Assembly (NCBI RefSeq): GCF_000820025.1
Contig: NZ_CDBI01000057.1
Span: forward strand, 32,935-96,934
Direction of reading: 5' to 3'
Origin: Aeromonas popoffii
GTDB taxonomy: Bacteria > Pseudomonadota > Gammaproteobacteria > Enterobacterales > Aeromonadaceae
Length of the DNA: 64,000 nucleotides
Shown here piece after piece: positions 7,612 to 16,551 of this stretch. The stretch's first letter is position 1. Each line of letters starts with the position of its first letter. A model generated the notes under the pieces. That model ran no database searches and had not been told where the DNA came from. It saw nothing but the letters and a program-made list of their open reading frames with translations. The translations under genes and the position numbers were made by a program.

Positions 7612-10473
7612 TCAGTGGCTCTTGTCGGTCGATGAAGAAGGGGATGCCTGCAGCGCGGCGTCGGCAGCCAGCTTTCTGGCTTTGGCGCGGGCCACGGCGG
7701 CGGCAATGGCCGCTTTCTTGGGATCGGCGTCAGTAACGACCTGTACCTGTGCTGTGGCCTGACGGGTATCCGCGTCAGCGACGACACCTGCGTCAGGCTC
7801 GGCGACGTTTTCATCCGCAGCGTGCGCGGCCTTCTTGGCTTTGGCGCGGGCGATGGCGGCGGCAATGGCTGCCTTTTTGGGGTCGACCTCGGCCGGAGCC
7901 GGTGCGGGGTCGAGTCCTCGCTCGGGTTCGGTCGCAATCGGCTCGGGCGCGGTGGCGATGTTTTCCTCCACAGCATGCGCGGCTTTCTTGGCCTTGGCGC
8001 GCGCGATGGCGGCGGCAATGGCTGCCTTTTTGGGGTCGATCTCGGCCGGAGCCGGTGCGGGGTCGAGTCCCTGCTCGGGTTCGGTCGCAATCGACTCTGG
8101 CGCGGCGGCGATGTTTTCCTCCGCAGCGTGCGCGGCCTTCTTGGCCTTGGCGCGAGCGATGGCGGCGGCAATGGCTGCCTTTTTGGGGTCGACCTCGGCG
8201 GGAGCCGGTGCTGGGTCGAGTCCCTGCTCGGGTTCGGTTGCAATCGACTCTGGCGCGGTGGCGATGTTTTCCTCCACAGCATGCGCGGCTTTCTTGGCCT
8301 TGGCGCGAGCGATGGCGGCGGCAATGGCTGCTTTCTTGGGGTCGACCTCGGCCGGAGCCGGTGCGGGGTCGAGTCCCTGCTCGGGTTCGGTTGCAATCGG
8401 CTCGGGCGCGGCTGCGATGTTTTCCTCCGCAGCGTGCGCGGCCTTCTTGGCCTTGGCGCGAGCGATGGCGGCGGCAATGGCTGCTTTCTTGGGATCGACC
8501 TCGGCCGGAACCGGTGCGGGGTCGAGTCCCCGCTCGGGTTCGGTCGTAATCGACTCGGGCGCGGCGGCGATGTTTTCATCCGCAGCGTGCGTGGCCTTCT
8601 TGGCCTTGGCGCGAGCGATGGCGGCGGCAATGGCTGCCTTTTTGGGATCGGCCTCGGCGCTGGGTGTCGCCTCTGTGACAGGGGTAGCCGCAGCGGCCGA
8701 TGTATCAGCGGTTGCTTCGTCAGGGGCGGTTTGAGCCGCCCTCTTGGCCTTGGCACGGGCCAAGGCTGCAGCGATGGCCGCTTTTTTCGGATCCGGCGCC
8801 TCTGGCGTGGGCGCAACGACGGCGGGCTCATCGCCGCTGGCCGCCTTGGCGGCGCGGCGGGCGAGGGCCTCCTGCTTGCGTGCTTCGCGGGCGGCCATCA
8901 TGGCGCTGTTGTCGGGCTGCTCAGCCGCTGTGCTGGTGGTCGTCTCCTGCTTGGCCTTGATGCGGGCCAGGGCTGCGGCGACCGGGTCTTCGCCTCCAGC
9001 GGCTGTCATGGCCTGGCGGCGCTGGGCTGCCGCCTCGGCGTGACGAGCCTCGCGGGCGGCTTTTTCCCGCTCGAACCGGGCCTGCTTGGCCTCGAAACGC
9101 TGTTTGGCACGCTCGGCTTTTTCTGCCTCGGCACGCGCCTCGCGAATATCATCCTTGGCAATCTTGTAGTACTGCACCAGCGGGATCTCGCTCGGGCAGA
9201 CCCAGGCGCAAGCGCCGCACTCGATACAGTCGAACAGACTGAGCGCTTCTGCCTTGTCGTATTCTTTGGCGCGGCTGTACCAATAGAGTTCCTGGGGCAG
9301 CAAAGTGGCCGGGCAGGCATCGGCACAGGCGCTGCAACGGATGCAGGCTTGCTCGGGGCCGGCGGGCGGCAGCTCGGCCCGGGTCGGGGAGAGCAGACAG
9401 TTGGTGGCCTTGACCACGGGGACCATGGCGTGGGGCAGGGTGAAACCCATCATGGGGCCCCCCATGATGACCCGTTGGTCCGCCTCGGGTTGCAGCTCGA
9501 AACGCTGCAACAGCCAGCGCACTGGTGTGCCCAGCAGTACCCAGGCGTTGCCCGGCTTCTTGAAGGCATCGCCGGTGAGGGTGACGATGCGGGAGATGAG
9601 CGGTTCGCCGTCGAGGATGGCGCGCTTGATGGCAAATACGGTGGCCACGTTGAGCACCATGATGCCCATGTCCACCGCCCGGCCTCCCTTGGGTACCTGA
9701 CGGCCGGTAAGCAGCTCTATGGTCTGCTTGGCACCGCCCGAGGGGTACTTGGTCGGCACCGTCTTGACCAGCACATCCTCATCTGTGGCGTGACGGGTCA
9801 GCTCGCCGATGGCGGCGGGTTTGTTGTCTTCCACCCCGATCAGGGTCAGCTTGGGCTTGAGCAGATGCTTGAGCACCCGGATGCCGTCCATGATTTCGTC
9901 GGCATACTCCTGCATCAGTCGATCGTCGGTGCTGATATAGGGTTCGCACTCCAGCCCGTTGACGATGAGGATCTCGGTCAGCTGACCGCGACCGTCCAGC
10001 TTGCTGTGGGTCGGGAACACGGCGCCGCCGAGGCCCGCAATGCCGGCCTGCTGGATGCGTTCCAGCAGCTCGCCCCGCTCCAGATTCCAGTAGTCGCTGC
10101 GGCCCTGCCGCTCACCCCAGGCATCTTCCCCATCCGGGGTGAGCGTGATGCAGAGATCATCGAGGCCGGAGGGGTGCGCTACCGTGTGGTGGCCGATGGC
10201 CGTGATGGTGCCCGAGGTGGAGGCGTGCACCGGCACGATGCGCCCCTTGTCGTAGCGGGTCAGCGGCTGACCTTTTTTGACCTTGTCGCCGACCTGTACC
10301 AGCAGATCGCCAGACGGACCTGCATGCTGGCGCACCGGAATGATGAGCTGGGGCGGCAGACCCGCGTCCACCACCGGGGTCAGGCTGGATTGGTGCTTGT
10401 TCTCGGGAGGGTGAATGCCGCCGTGAAAATCCCACAGAGTGCCGGCTTTGATGCGTTCGAGCAGATGCTGCAT
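7612..10473 (-). CDS. rsxC: Electron transport complex subunit RsxC/RnfC with expanded repeat tail
   Basis: A 953-residue peripheral subunit, the NADH-dehydrogenase-like entry point of the Rsx/Rnf complex. It has an N-terminal RnfC barrel domain, an NADH/FMN-binding domain (NGLECEPYISTDD), an SLBB-type segment, then two [4Fe-4S] motifs CIRCSACADACPATLLP and CIECGACAWVCPSEIPL ending near residue 450. After a charged coiled stretch comes a long Ala/Lys-rich tail built of eight copies of a DPKKAAIAAAxARAKA block, five of them in full 51-residue units. E. coli RsxC is about 740 residues with a shorter tail of the same type. Start MQHLLERIKAGTLWDF at 10473; the frame is open further upstream over rsxB. 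It is the third gene of the operon. Confidence 0.96.
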   Translation of the reverse strand: MQHLLERIKAGTLWDFHGGIHPPENKHQSSLTPVVDAGLPPQLIIPVRQHAGPSGDLLVQVGDKVKKGQPLTRYDKGRIVPVHASTSGTITAIGHHTVAHPSGLDDLCITLTPDGEDAWGERQGRSDYWNLERGELLERIQQAGIAGLGGAVFPTHSKLDGRGQLTEILIVNGLECEPYISTDDRLMQEYADEIMDGIRVLKHLLKPKLTLIGVEDNKPAAIGELTRHATDEDVLVKTVPTKYPSGGAKQTIELLTGRQVPKGGRAVDMGIMVLNVATVFAIKRAILDGEPLISRIVTLTGDAFKKPGNAWVLLGTPVRWLLQRFELQPEADQRVIMGGPMMGFTLPHAMVPVVKATNCLLSPTRAELPPAGPEQACIRCSACADACPATLLPQELYWYSRAKEYDKAEALSLFDCIECGACAWVCPSEIPLVQYYKIAKDDIREARAEAEKAERAKQRFEAKQARFEREKAAREARHAEAAAQRRQAMTAAGGEDPVAAALARIKAKQETTTSTAAEQPDNSAMMAAREARKQEALARRAAKAASGDEPAVVAPTPEAPDPKKAAIAAALARAKAKRAAQTAPDEATADTSAAAATPVTEATPSAEADPKKAAIAAAIARAKAKKATHAADENIAAAPESITTEPERGLDPAPVPAEVDPKKAAIAAAIARAKAKKAAHAAEENIAAAPEPIATEPEQGLDPAPAPAEVDPKKAAIAAAIARAKAKKAAHAVEENIATAPESIATEPEQGLDPAPAPAEVDPKKAAIAAAIARAKAKKAAHAAEENIAAAPESIATEPEQGLDPAPAPAEIDPKKAAIAAAIARAKAKKAAHAVEENIATAPEPIATEPERGLDPAPAPAEVDPKKAAIAAAIARAKAKKAAHAADENVAEPDAGVVADADTRQATAQVQVVTDADPKKAAIAAAVARAKARKLAADAALQASPSSSTDKSH
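7799..8665. repeat. Tandem 153-bp repeats inside rsxC
   Basis: A block beginning CGATGGCGGC recurs at 7851, 8004, 8157, 8310, 8463 and 8616, exactly 153 bases apart each time. The array keeps the reading frame and encodes 51-residue units. Two degenerate copies of the core block flank it, near 7690 and 8760. The units alternate between two types (HAAEENIAA and HAVEENIAT), which suggests expansion by a 306-base step. Confidence 0.95.
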
Positions 10474-10487
10474 GGTTACTCCGCTGT

Positions 10488-11051
10488 TTATTCCACTATC
10501 TTGACCGGAATGGCGACCTTGGCCAGATCCCACTTCCAGTTGTCGACCGTGGTCGGCACCGGGACCATCTCGATACAGTCGGTCGGGCAGGGATCGACAC
10601 AGAGATCGCAGCCGGTGCACTCGTCGGTGATGACGGTGTGCATCGCCTTGGTGGCACCGACGATGGCATCGACCGGACAGGCCTGGATGCACTTGGTGCA
10701 GCCAATGCATTGATCTTCATGGATGAAGGCGACTTTCTTGACCGGGATCGCGGTCTCTGCACTGCCCAGCGGTTGGGGTTCTACCCCCATCAGATCCGCT
10801 ATCTTGCGCATGGCGGCATCGCCACCGGGCACGCACTTGTTGATCTGATCGCCATTGGCCAGCGCCTCGGCATAAGGTTTGCAGCCAGGGTAGCCGCACT
10901 GGCCACACTGGGTCTGTGGCAACAGGGCATCGAGCTGATCGACGATGGGATCGGCTTCTACATGAAACTTGACGGCGGCAAAGCCCAGAATGATGCCGAA
11001 GGCCAGGGCCAGTAAAGCCAACACCAGAACGGCAAAGAGTATGTGAGTCAT
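10488..11051 (-). CDS. rsxB: Electron transport complex subunit RsxB/RnfB
   Basis: A 187-residue iron-sulfur subunit of the Rsx/Rnf complex with one N-terminal membrane helix, a [4Fe-4S] domain ([15 protein letters not shown]), and two ferredoxin-type clusters ([12 protein letters not shown] and [12 protein letters not shown]). It relays electrons between RsxC and the membrane part. The rsxA stop lies four bases before its start and rsxC begins 14 bases after its stop. Confidence 0.96.
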   Translation of the reverse strand: MTHILFAVLVLALLALAFGIILGFAAVKFHVEADPIVDQLDALLPQTQCGQCGYPGCKPYAEALANGDQINKCVPGGDAAMRKIADLMGVEPQPLGSAETAIPVKKVAFIHEDQCIGCTKCIQACPVDAIVGATKAMHTVITDECTGCDLCVDPCPTDCIEMVPVPTTVDNWKWDLAKVAIPVKIVE

Positions 11052-11055
11052 AGCG

Positions 11056-11637
11056 CTATATCTTGATAAGGCCGGTAAAGCCCATAAAGGCCAGCGACAT
11101 CAGGCCGGCGGTGATCATGGCAATCGACACCCCGCGAAACGGAGTGGGAACGTCAGCTGCCACCAAGCGTTCACGCATGGCGGCAAACAGTATCAGTACC
11201 AGCGAGAAGCCTGCAGCTGCGCCAAACCCGTAGATGATGCTCTGAAGGAAGTTGTGACGCTCGTTGATGCTCAGCAGCGCCACGCCCAGCACGGCGCAGT
11301 TGGTGGTGATGAGCGGCAGGAAGATGCCAAGCAGGCGATAGAGGGTCGGGCTGCTCTTGCGGATAACCATCTCGGTGAACTGCACTACGACGGCGATCAC
11401 AAGAATGAAAGCAAGGGTGCGCAGGTAGGCGATGTTCAGCGGGATCAGGATATAGTGTTCCATCAGATAGGAACTGGCGCTGGCCAGCGTCATCACGAAG
11501 GTGGTCGCCAGCCCCATGCCGACGGCGGTCTCCAGCTTGCCGGAGACGCCCATAAAGGGACACAGGCCGAGAAACTTCACCAGCACGAAGTTGTTAATCA
11601 GCACAGTACTGACCAATAAAAGCAGGTACTCAGTCAT
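11056..11637 (-). CDS. rsxA: Electron transport complex subunit RsxA/RnfA
   Basis: A 193-residue, six-helix membrane subunit paired with Rsx[15 protein letters not shown] and [16 protein letters not shown] carry the conserved cysteines. First gene of the rsxABCDGE-nth operon; the promoter must lie in the 112-base gap shared with the divergent eamA gene. Confidence 0.96.
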   Translation of the reverse strand: MTEYLLLLVSTVLINNFVLVKFLGLCPFMGVSGKLETAVGMGLATTFVMTLASASSYLMEHYILIPLNIAYLRTLAFILVIAVVVQFTEMVIRKSSPTLYRLLGIFLPLITTNCAVLGVALLSINERHNFLQSIIYGFGAAAGFSLVLILFAAMRERLVAADVPTPFRGVSIAMITAGLMSLAFMGFTGLIKI

Positions 11638-11749
11638 GGGAGATGGGTTATCCGGTTTGAAGGCGGCGGTATTATCTGATTTTAGGTCTCCTTAAACAAC
11701 CGCAAGGCCGCATGGTTATTATTCAAATGGCCAATTTCATGGAGGAAAT

Positions 11750-12646
11750 GTGCGCCCTTTACCCATTTTTACCCTGACCCTGGCAATGCTGCTCTGGTCC
11801 AGCTCCTTTATCGCCCTCAAGCACGTGTTGGGGATCTGGGGCTTCGGTCAGGTGCTGTTCATGCGGATGAGCGTGGCCGCGCTTTGCTGGCTGCTTTGCT
11901 ACCGCTATCTGGGCAATTTCACCTATCAAAAAGGGGACTGGCGCTGGCTGGCCCTGATGGGGGGACTGGAGCCCTGCCTCTATTTCCTGCTGGAGGTGAA
12001 TGCCCTGCGCTACACCAGTGCCGGGCAGGCGGGCATGGTTTGTGCCATGTTACCGCTCATCGTGGCCCTGGTTGCCTTTGTGCTGCTCAGGGAGCGGGTC
12101 AGTCGCCGCCAGTTGCTCGGGTTTGCCATCGCCATCGTCGGCATCGCCCTGCTGGGGCTGAGCAGCGGAGTGGACGAGTTTGCCCCCAACGCCCTGCTCG
12201 GTAATAGCCTGGAGATGGGGGCCATGCTGTGCGCCGCCATCTATGCCGTGGTATTCAAGAAGCTCTCCAGTCGTTACAGCGTGCTGACCCTGACCGCGTT
12301 GCAGGCTTTTATCGGTACCCTCTTCTTTGCCCCCTTCGCTTTCCGCGAGCCCTGGCCGACGGCCTGGGCCTGGCAGGACATGGTGGTCATCGTCTTCCTC
12401 GGTGCCTTTGTGACGCTCGGGGCCTACTTGCTTTACAACTGGTCGGTGACCCAGGTCAAGGTGACGCTGGCGGCGGCCTATGTGAACCTCATCCCGGTGT
12501 TTACCCTGTTGCTGGCTTATCTGCTGCTCGGTGAAACCCTGACGTCGCTGCAGTGGCTTGCCTGTGGCGCCGTTCTGCTGGGTATTGCTGTTGGGCAACT
12601 GCCTGCTCGGCGCAAGGTACGCGAGCCTGTTATCGCCGACAGCTGA
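11750..12646 (+). CDS. EamA/DMT family transporter
   Basis: A 298-residue inner-membrane protein with ten predicted helices in two homologous five-helix halves, typical of the drug/metabolite transporter superfamily EamA. Motifs include TLAMLLWSSSFIALK at the N-terminus and the second-half YLLLGETLTSLQWLACG. The start is a GTG at 11750 with GGAGG at 11741-11745; the overlapping ATG at 11748 is in another frame and stops at once. Divergent from rsxA. The substrate (often an amino acid or metabolite exported) cannot be told. Confidence 0.88.
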   Translation: MRPLPIFTLTLAMLLWSSSFIALKHVLGIWGFGQVLFMRMSVAALCWLLCYRYLGNFTYQKGDWRWLALMGGLEPCLYFLLEVNALRYTSAGQAGMVCAMLPLIVALVAFVLLRERVSRRQLLGFAIAIVGIALLGLSSGVDEFAPNALLGNSLEMGAMLCAAIYAVVFKKLSSRYSVLTLTALQAFIGTLFFAPFAFREPWPTAWAWQDMVVIVFLGAFVTLGAYLLYNWSVTQVKVTLAAAYVNLIPVFTLLLAYLLLGETLTSLQWLACGAVLLGIAVGQLPARRKVREPVIADS

Positions 12647-12660
12647 TCTGTCCCCCGCTA

Positions 12661-12744
12661 CCGGGACGCGCTGGTGCTTTTGGCGGCCAGTTGCTGCACT
12701 TCGTCCGCCACCACGGCAAAGCCGCGCCCCGGGGCCAGCCCGGT
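12661..12744 (-). pseudogene. Relic of a methyl-accepting chemotaxis protein
   Basis: In the eamA-fabV gap the minus strand reads [20 protein letters not shown] followed by KSTSASR and a stop (12658-12660). [11 protein letters not shown] is the near-invariant hairpin tip of the chemoreceptor signalling domain; compare [20 protein letters not shown] in the intact receptor at 43843-45855. Only about 28 recognisable codons survive, with stops on both sides and no start, so this is debris of a lost gene. It is unlikely to be expressed. Confidence 0.75.
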
Positions 12745-12871
12745 TTTGGCCGTGCGGGGCCGTGAATCTGTTCATTTTCCCCGCAGTTCAACACATCAGA
12801 GCACCCTATCACGGCAAGATGAGGTATCTTATGCACCGATTTCATCCATTTAACGGATCCGAGACCCCTAT

Positions 12872-14065
12872 ATGATTATCAAACCCAAGGTTCGCGGCTT
12901 TATCTGCACCACCACTCACCCGGTTGGCTGTGAGGCCAATGTTCGTCGCCAGATCGCTTACACCCAAGAGCAGGGCATGATTGCCAATGGCCCCAAGCGG
13001 GTGCTGGTGATAGGCGCCTCCACCGGTTATGGTCTGGCCTCCCGGATTGCCACTGCCTTTGGTAGCGGCGCTGCCACCATTGGCGTCTTCTTCGAAAAGC
13101 CGAGCAGCGAGACCAAGACGGGCTCCGCCGGTTGGTACAACTCAGCCGCCTTCGACAAGGCCGCCAAAGAGGCGGGTTTGTATGCGAAAAGCGTCAACGG
13201 CGATGCCTTCTCCAACGAGTGCCGCGCCAAGGTGATCGAGCTCATCAAGGCCGATCTGGGTCAAATTGATCTGGTGGTCTACTCCCTGGCCTCACCAGTG
13301 CGCAAGATGCCACAAACCGGTGAAGTCGTGCGTTCTGCCCTCAAACCGATCGGTGAGGTCTATACCACCACCGCCATCGATACCAACAAGGATCAGATCA
13401 TCACCGCCACCGTCGAGCCGGCGAACGAGGAAGAGATCCAGAACACCATCACCGTCATGGGCGGTCAGGATTGGGAGCTGTGGATGGCTGCCCTGCGTGA
13501 CGCGGGTGTGCTGGCCGACGGCGCCAAGTCCGTCGCTTACTCCTACATCGGCACCGATCTGACCTGGCCCATCTACTGGCATGGCACTCTGGGCCGCGCC
13601 AAGGAAGATCTGGACCGCGCCGCTACCGCCATCCGTGGCGATCTGGCTGCCAAGGGCGGCACCGCCCACGTGGCCGTGCTGAAATCCGTGGTGACTCAGG
13701 CCTCTTCCGCCATTCCGGTGATGCCGCTCTATATCTCCATGGCCTTCAAGATCATGAAAGAGAAGGGCATTCACGAGGGCTGCATGGAGCAGGTGGATCG
13801 CATGATGCGCACCCGTCTCTATGGGGAGGCGCTGGTACTGGACGAGCAGGCCCGCATCCGTATGGATGACTGGGAACTGCGTGATGACGTGCAGCAGACC
13901 TGCCGCGATCTGTGGCCCTCCATCACCAGCGAGAATCTCTCCGACCTGACCGACTACACCGGCTACAAGCAGGAGTTCCTGCGCCTGTTCGGTTTCGGTC
14001 TGGCCGAGGTGGATTACGAGGCGGATGTCAACCCGAACGTGACATTCGACGTAGTCGAGCTCTGA
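12872..14065 (+). CDS. fabV: Enoyl-[ACP]/trans-2-enoyl-CoA reductase FabV
   Basis: A 397-residue NADH-dependent reductase for the last step of the fatty-acid elongation cycle, a FabI isozyme known to be insensitive to triclosan in Vibrio, Pseudomonas and Yersinia. The Rossmann motif [11 protein letters not shown] sits near residue 48, and the catalytic Y-x8-K is Y235/K244 in [10 protein letters not shown]. The N-terminus [20 protein letters not shown] is typical. No FabI is visible in the window. It is monocistronic with a strong terminator. Confidence 0.96.
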   Translation: MIIKPKVRGFICTTTHPVGCEANVRRQIAYTQEQGMIANGPKRVLVIGASTGYGLASRIATAFGSGAATIGVFFEKPSSETKTGSAGWYNSAAFDKAAKEAGLYAKSVNGDAFSNECRAKVIELIKADLGQIDLVVYSLASPVRKMPQTGEVVRSALKPIGEVYTTTAIDTNKDQIITATVEPANEEEIQNTITVMGGQDWELWMAALRDAGVLADGAKSVAYSYIGTDLTWPIYWHGTLGRAKEDLDRAATAIRGDLAAKGGTAHVAVLKSVVTQASSAIPVMPLYISMAFKIMKEKGIHEGCMEQVDRMMRTRLYGEALVLDEQARIRMDDWELRDDVQQTCRDLWPSITSENLSDLTDYTGYKQEFLRLFGFGLAEVDYEADVNPNVTFDVVEL

Positions 14066-14087
14066 TCCTGACGCAAGCGAAAACAGG

Positions 14088-14120
14088 GCCCCCTCTTTGG
14101 AAAAAGAGGGGGCTTTTTTT
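14088..14120 (+). terminator. fabV terminator
   Basis: GCCCCCTCTTT / AAAGAGGGGGC stem with a short loop, followed by seven T's. Confidence 0.9.
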
Positions 14121-14220
14121 ATCAACGCAATGGTGTGGCGGTGGCGTGGTTGCCTCGCACTATGGTCGTGAGAGGGATAGCGCCACATTGGTTGCCATCA
14201 TCATGGCGCGTAAGATGAAA

Positions 14221-14243
14221 AAAAGGCTCCAAAGGAGCCTTTT
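14221..14243 (-). terminator. alaA terminator
   Basis: AAAGGCTCC / GGAGCCTTT stem; on the minus strand it is followed by seven T's, 17 bases past the alaA stop. Confidence 0.85.
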
Positions 14244-14260
14244 GTTGCAATGAGTTGTGC

Positions 14261-15475
14261 TTACTGCTTGTAACCCTTGAGGAAGCGGGCGAGGCGGCCA
14301 ATGGCCTCTTCCAGCTCCTCTTCACGGGGCAGGAACACCAGTCGGAAGTGATCCGGCGCCGGCCAGTTGAAGCCGGTGCCCTGCACCAGCAGCAGTTTCT
14401 CTTGCTGCAGCAGGTCGAACACCATTTTCTGGTCATCGCGAATGTCATACACCTTGGGATCCAGGCGCGGGAACATATAAAGCGCCCCCTTGGGCTTGAC
14501 GCAGGAGACGCCGGGGATCTCGTTGAGCAGCTCCCACGCCTTGTCGCGCTGACGGCGCAAGCGGCCGCCCGGCAGGATCAGCTCGTTGATGCTCTGGTAG
14601 CCACCGAGCGCGGTCTGGATGGCGTGCTGCATCGGCACGTTGGCACACAGCCGCATGGAGGCCAGCATCTCCAGCCCCTCGATATACCCCTTGGCACGGC
14701 CCTTGGGACCGGTAATGACCATCCAGCCCTGACGGAAGCCGCAGGCACGGTAGGCCTTGGAGAGGCCGTTGAAGGTCACCACCATCACATCGTCACACAG
14801 GGTGCAGACGCTGGTATGAGAGATGTCGTCGTAGAGGATCTTGTCATAGATCTCGTCGGCGAAAATGATGAGGTTGTGCTGGCGGGCGATTTCGATCACC
14901 TCCAGCAGGAACTCGCTGCCGTAGACGGCGCCGGTCGGGTTGTTGGGGTTGATCAGCACCAGGCCGCGGGTGCGCGGCGTGATACGGGCGCGGATATCGT
15001 CGAGATCCGGATACCAGTCGGCGCCTTCGTCGCAGCGATAGTGCACCGCATGACCACCGGAGAGGGTGACGGCGGCAGTCCAGAGCGGATAGTCGGGGGA
15101 GGGCACCAGCATCTCGTCGCCGTTGTTGAGCAGCGCCTGCATCGCCATCACGATCAGTTCGCTCGCGCCATTGCCGATGTAGATATCATCGATATCGACC
15201 TTTCGCATCCCTTTTTGTTGGTAGTACTGCATCACCGCCTTGCGGGCCGAGAAGAGCCCCTTGGAATCGCAGTAGCCCTGACTCAGCGGCATGTTGAGGA
15301 TCACATCCTTGATGATCTCTTCCGGCGCATCGAAACCGAACGGGGCCGGGTTGCCGATATTGAGCTTGATAATGCGGTGGCCTTCGTCTTCGAGACGGCG
15401 AGCCTCTTTATGCACCGGGCCGCGAATGTCATAGCAGACATCGTCGAGCTTGTGCGACTTGTCGATAGTGAACAT
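14261..15475 (-). CDS. alaA: Glutamate-pyruvate (alanine) aminotransferase AlaA
   Basis: A 404-residue PLP-dependent class I/II aminotransferase making L-alanine from pyruvate and glutamate. PLP-binding features include the INPNNPTGAVYG loop, FADEIYDKILYDD and the Schiff-base lysine in FNGLSKAYRACGFRQG. Length and N-terminus (MFTIDKSHKLDDVCYDIRGP) match E. coli AlaA (YfbQ). It is a single gene with its own terminator. AlaC and AvtA are other alanine enzymes, but the sequence fits AlaA best. Confidence 0.93.
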   Translation of the reverse strand: MFTIDKSHKLDDVCYDIRGPVHKEARRLEDEGHRIIKLNIGNPAPFGFDAPEEIIKDVILNMPLSQGYCDSKGLFSARKAVMQYYQQKGMRKVDIDDIYIGNGASELIVMAMQALLNNGDEMLVPSPDYPLWTAAVTLSGGHAVHYRCDEGADWYPDLDDIRARITPRTRGLVLINPNNPTGAVYGSEFLLEVIEIARQHNLIIFADEIYDKILYDDISHTSVCTLCDDVMVVTFNGLSKAYRACGFRQGWMVITGPKGRAKGYIEGLEMLASMRLCANVPMQHAIQTALGGYQSINELILPGGRLRRQRDKAWELLNEIPGVSCVKPKGALYMFPRLDPKVYDIRDDQKMVFDLLQQEKLLLVQGTGFNWPAPDHFRLVFLPREEELEEAIGRLARFLKGYKQ

Positions 15476-15837
15476 GGTGAGTGTGCTTCCTTCCCCGTGG
15501 GGACGCGTTGGCGAAAAAGGCGATTTTTAGTATCAAATTTCTTTTCCTCTATTCTTCACAGAATTGAATGCTAGAACAATCTTATTATTAGTAGAATTCC
15601 CTGATTTTTAGCCTTCAAACAGGGTTGCTGAAACGTTAAATTCAGCACAATCGTTTGTGTGAGCCGAGGTTCACTAGTGAAAGATGAGGGGCTGATTAAC
15701 AAAGTTGCCCAACTGTGTTGAAATATTCGCATCCAATGGCACGATTGGCTTGCGATAAAAAGTCGTGGCTTGTCTCCTGTGTGGCGCCTTGGCGCGTCGT
15801 TGATGGGCCTATTTTGGTCATCTGTTGAGGTATTTCC
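15476..15837. other. Intergenic region alaA-DUF1653
   Basis: About 360 bases, noticeably more AT-rich than the flanking genes, lie between divergent alaA and the DUF1653 gene. It holds an inverted repeat TGCTGAA (15626-15632) / TTCAGCA (15641-15647) with an eight-base spacer, a possible operator. No gene was found. Confidence 0.4.
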
Positions 15838-16050
15838 ATGCACGCACCCGCGCCCGGCCGTTATCGCCACTTCAAGGGAGGGTTTTATCAGGTGCTCACC
15901 CTGGCCCTGCACACCGAAACCCGGGAGCCGCTGGTGATCTATCAATCCGAGCAGGATGGGGTCGTCTATGCCCGTCCTGTCGCCCTGTTCATGGAGTGGA
16001 TCGAGCATCAGGGGCAGGTGGTGAGCCGCTTCACCCCGACCGCGGGCTGA
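15838..16050 (+). CDS. DUF1653 domain protein
   Basis: A 70-residue cytoplasmic protein with the DUF1653 pattern: PGRYRHFKGGFYQVL, then REPLVIYQ and ALFMEWIEH. Its function is unknown. It is followed by a terminator shared with convergent grxA. Confidence 0.88.
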   Translation: MHAPAPGRYRHFKGGFYQVLTLALHTETREPLVIYQSEQDGVVYARPVALFMEWIEHQGQVVSRFTPTAG

Positions 16051-16068
16051 ACGGCGGTTTGCACCATC

Positions 16069-16095
16069 AAAAAAGGCGCCATCAGGCGCCTTTTT
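16069..16095. terminator. Bidirectional terminator
   Basis: AAAAAAGGCGCC / GGCGCCTTTTT with loop ATCA lies between the convergent DUF1653 gene and grxA. Confidence 0.85.
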
Positions 16096-16110
16096 CCCAT
16101 GCGGGGGAGC

Positions 16111-16374
16111 TTACTGGTAGAGACCCAGGTTCTCTTTGGCATAGGCTTCGAAATCGGTGCAGCCACCAAGGTGCTGCTCGTCCAGGAAGATTTGCGGCAC
16201 TGTATTGACCGGCTTGCCGGCGCTCTTGGCCAGATCTTCTTTGGTGATGCCTTCGGCGTGGATGTCCACGTAGCGGAATTTGAAGTCATCGCGCTGCTCG
16301 GTCAGCTGCTCGGCGACCTGTACGGCACGGACACAGTAGGGGCAACCCGGGCGACCAAAAATCACTGCAAACAT
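16111..16374 (-). CDS. grxA: Glutaredoxin 1
   Basis: An 87-residue dithiol glutaredoxin that reduces ribonucleotide reductase and protein/glutathione disulfides. Active site C11-P-Y-C14, cis-proline in NTVPQIF, and the glutathione-binding GGCTDFEA. Matches E. coli GrxA (85 residues). GGAGAA precedes the ATG. Confidence 0.95.
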   Translation of the reverse strand: MFAVIFGRPGCPYCVRAVQVAEQLTEQRDDFKFRYVDIHAEGITKEDLAKSAGKPVNTVPQIFLDEQHLGGCTDFEAYAKENLGLYQ

Positions 16375-16551
16375 ATTTATTCTCCGTTCTTTAAGCCGTT
16401 TTTGTATGGCCGTTGATATGAGGCCGGCAACAGCATAGCCATGCCTCGTGGCGACTTGAAGCCGAAATTATCGATACCGTGATTCGAGTGGGCCTATTGC
16501 CGCATCGCGGGTCGGCGATATGGCGATGGTTGCCCCCCGATCCTCAGCAGC

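Noticed and set aside
7799-8665. The 153-bp repeats as a CRISPR array
   Set aside because: Units abut without spacers, are far too long and encode protein in frame.
7822-10713. A 963-codon open frame antisense to rsxC
   Set aside because: It mirrors the RsxC repeats (Gly/Leu/Arg-rich, low complexity), has no family motif, and rsxC with its Fe-S motifs is the real gene. GC-rich codon bias opens the antisense frame.
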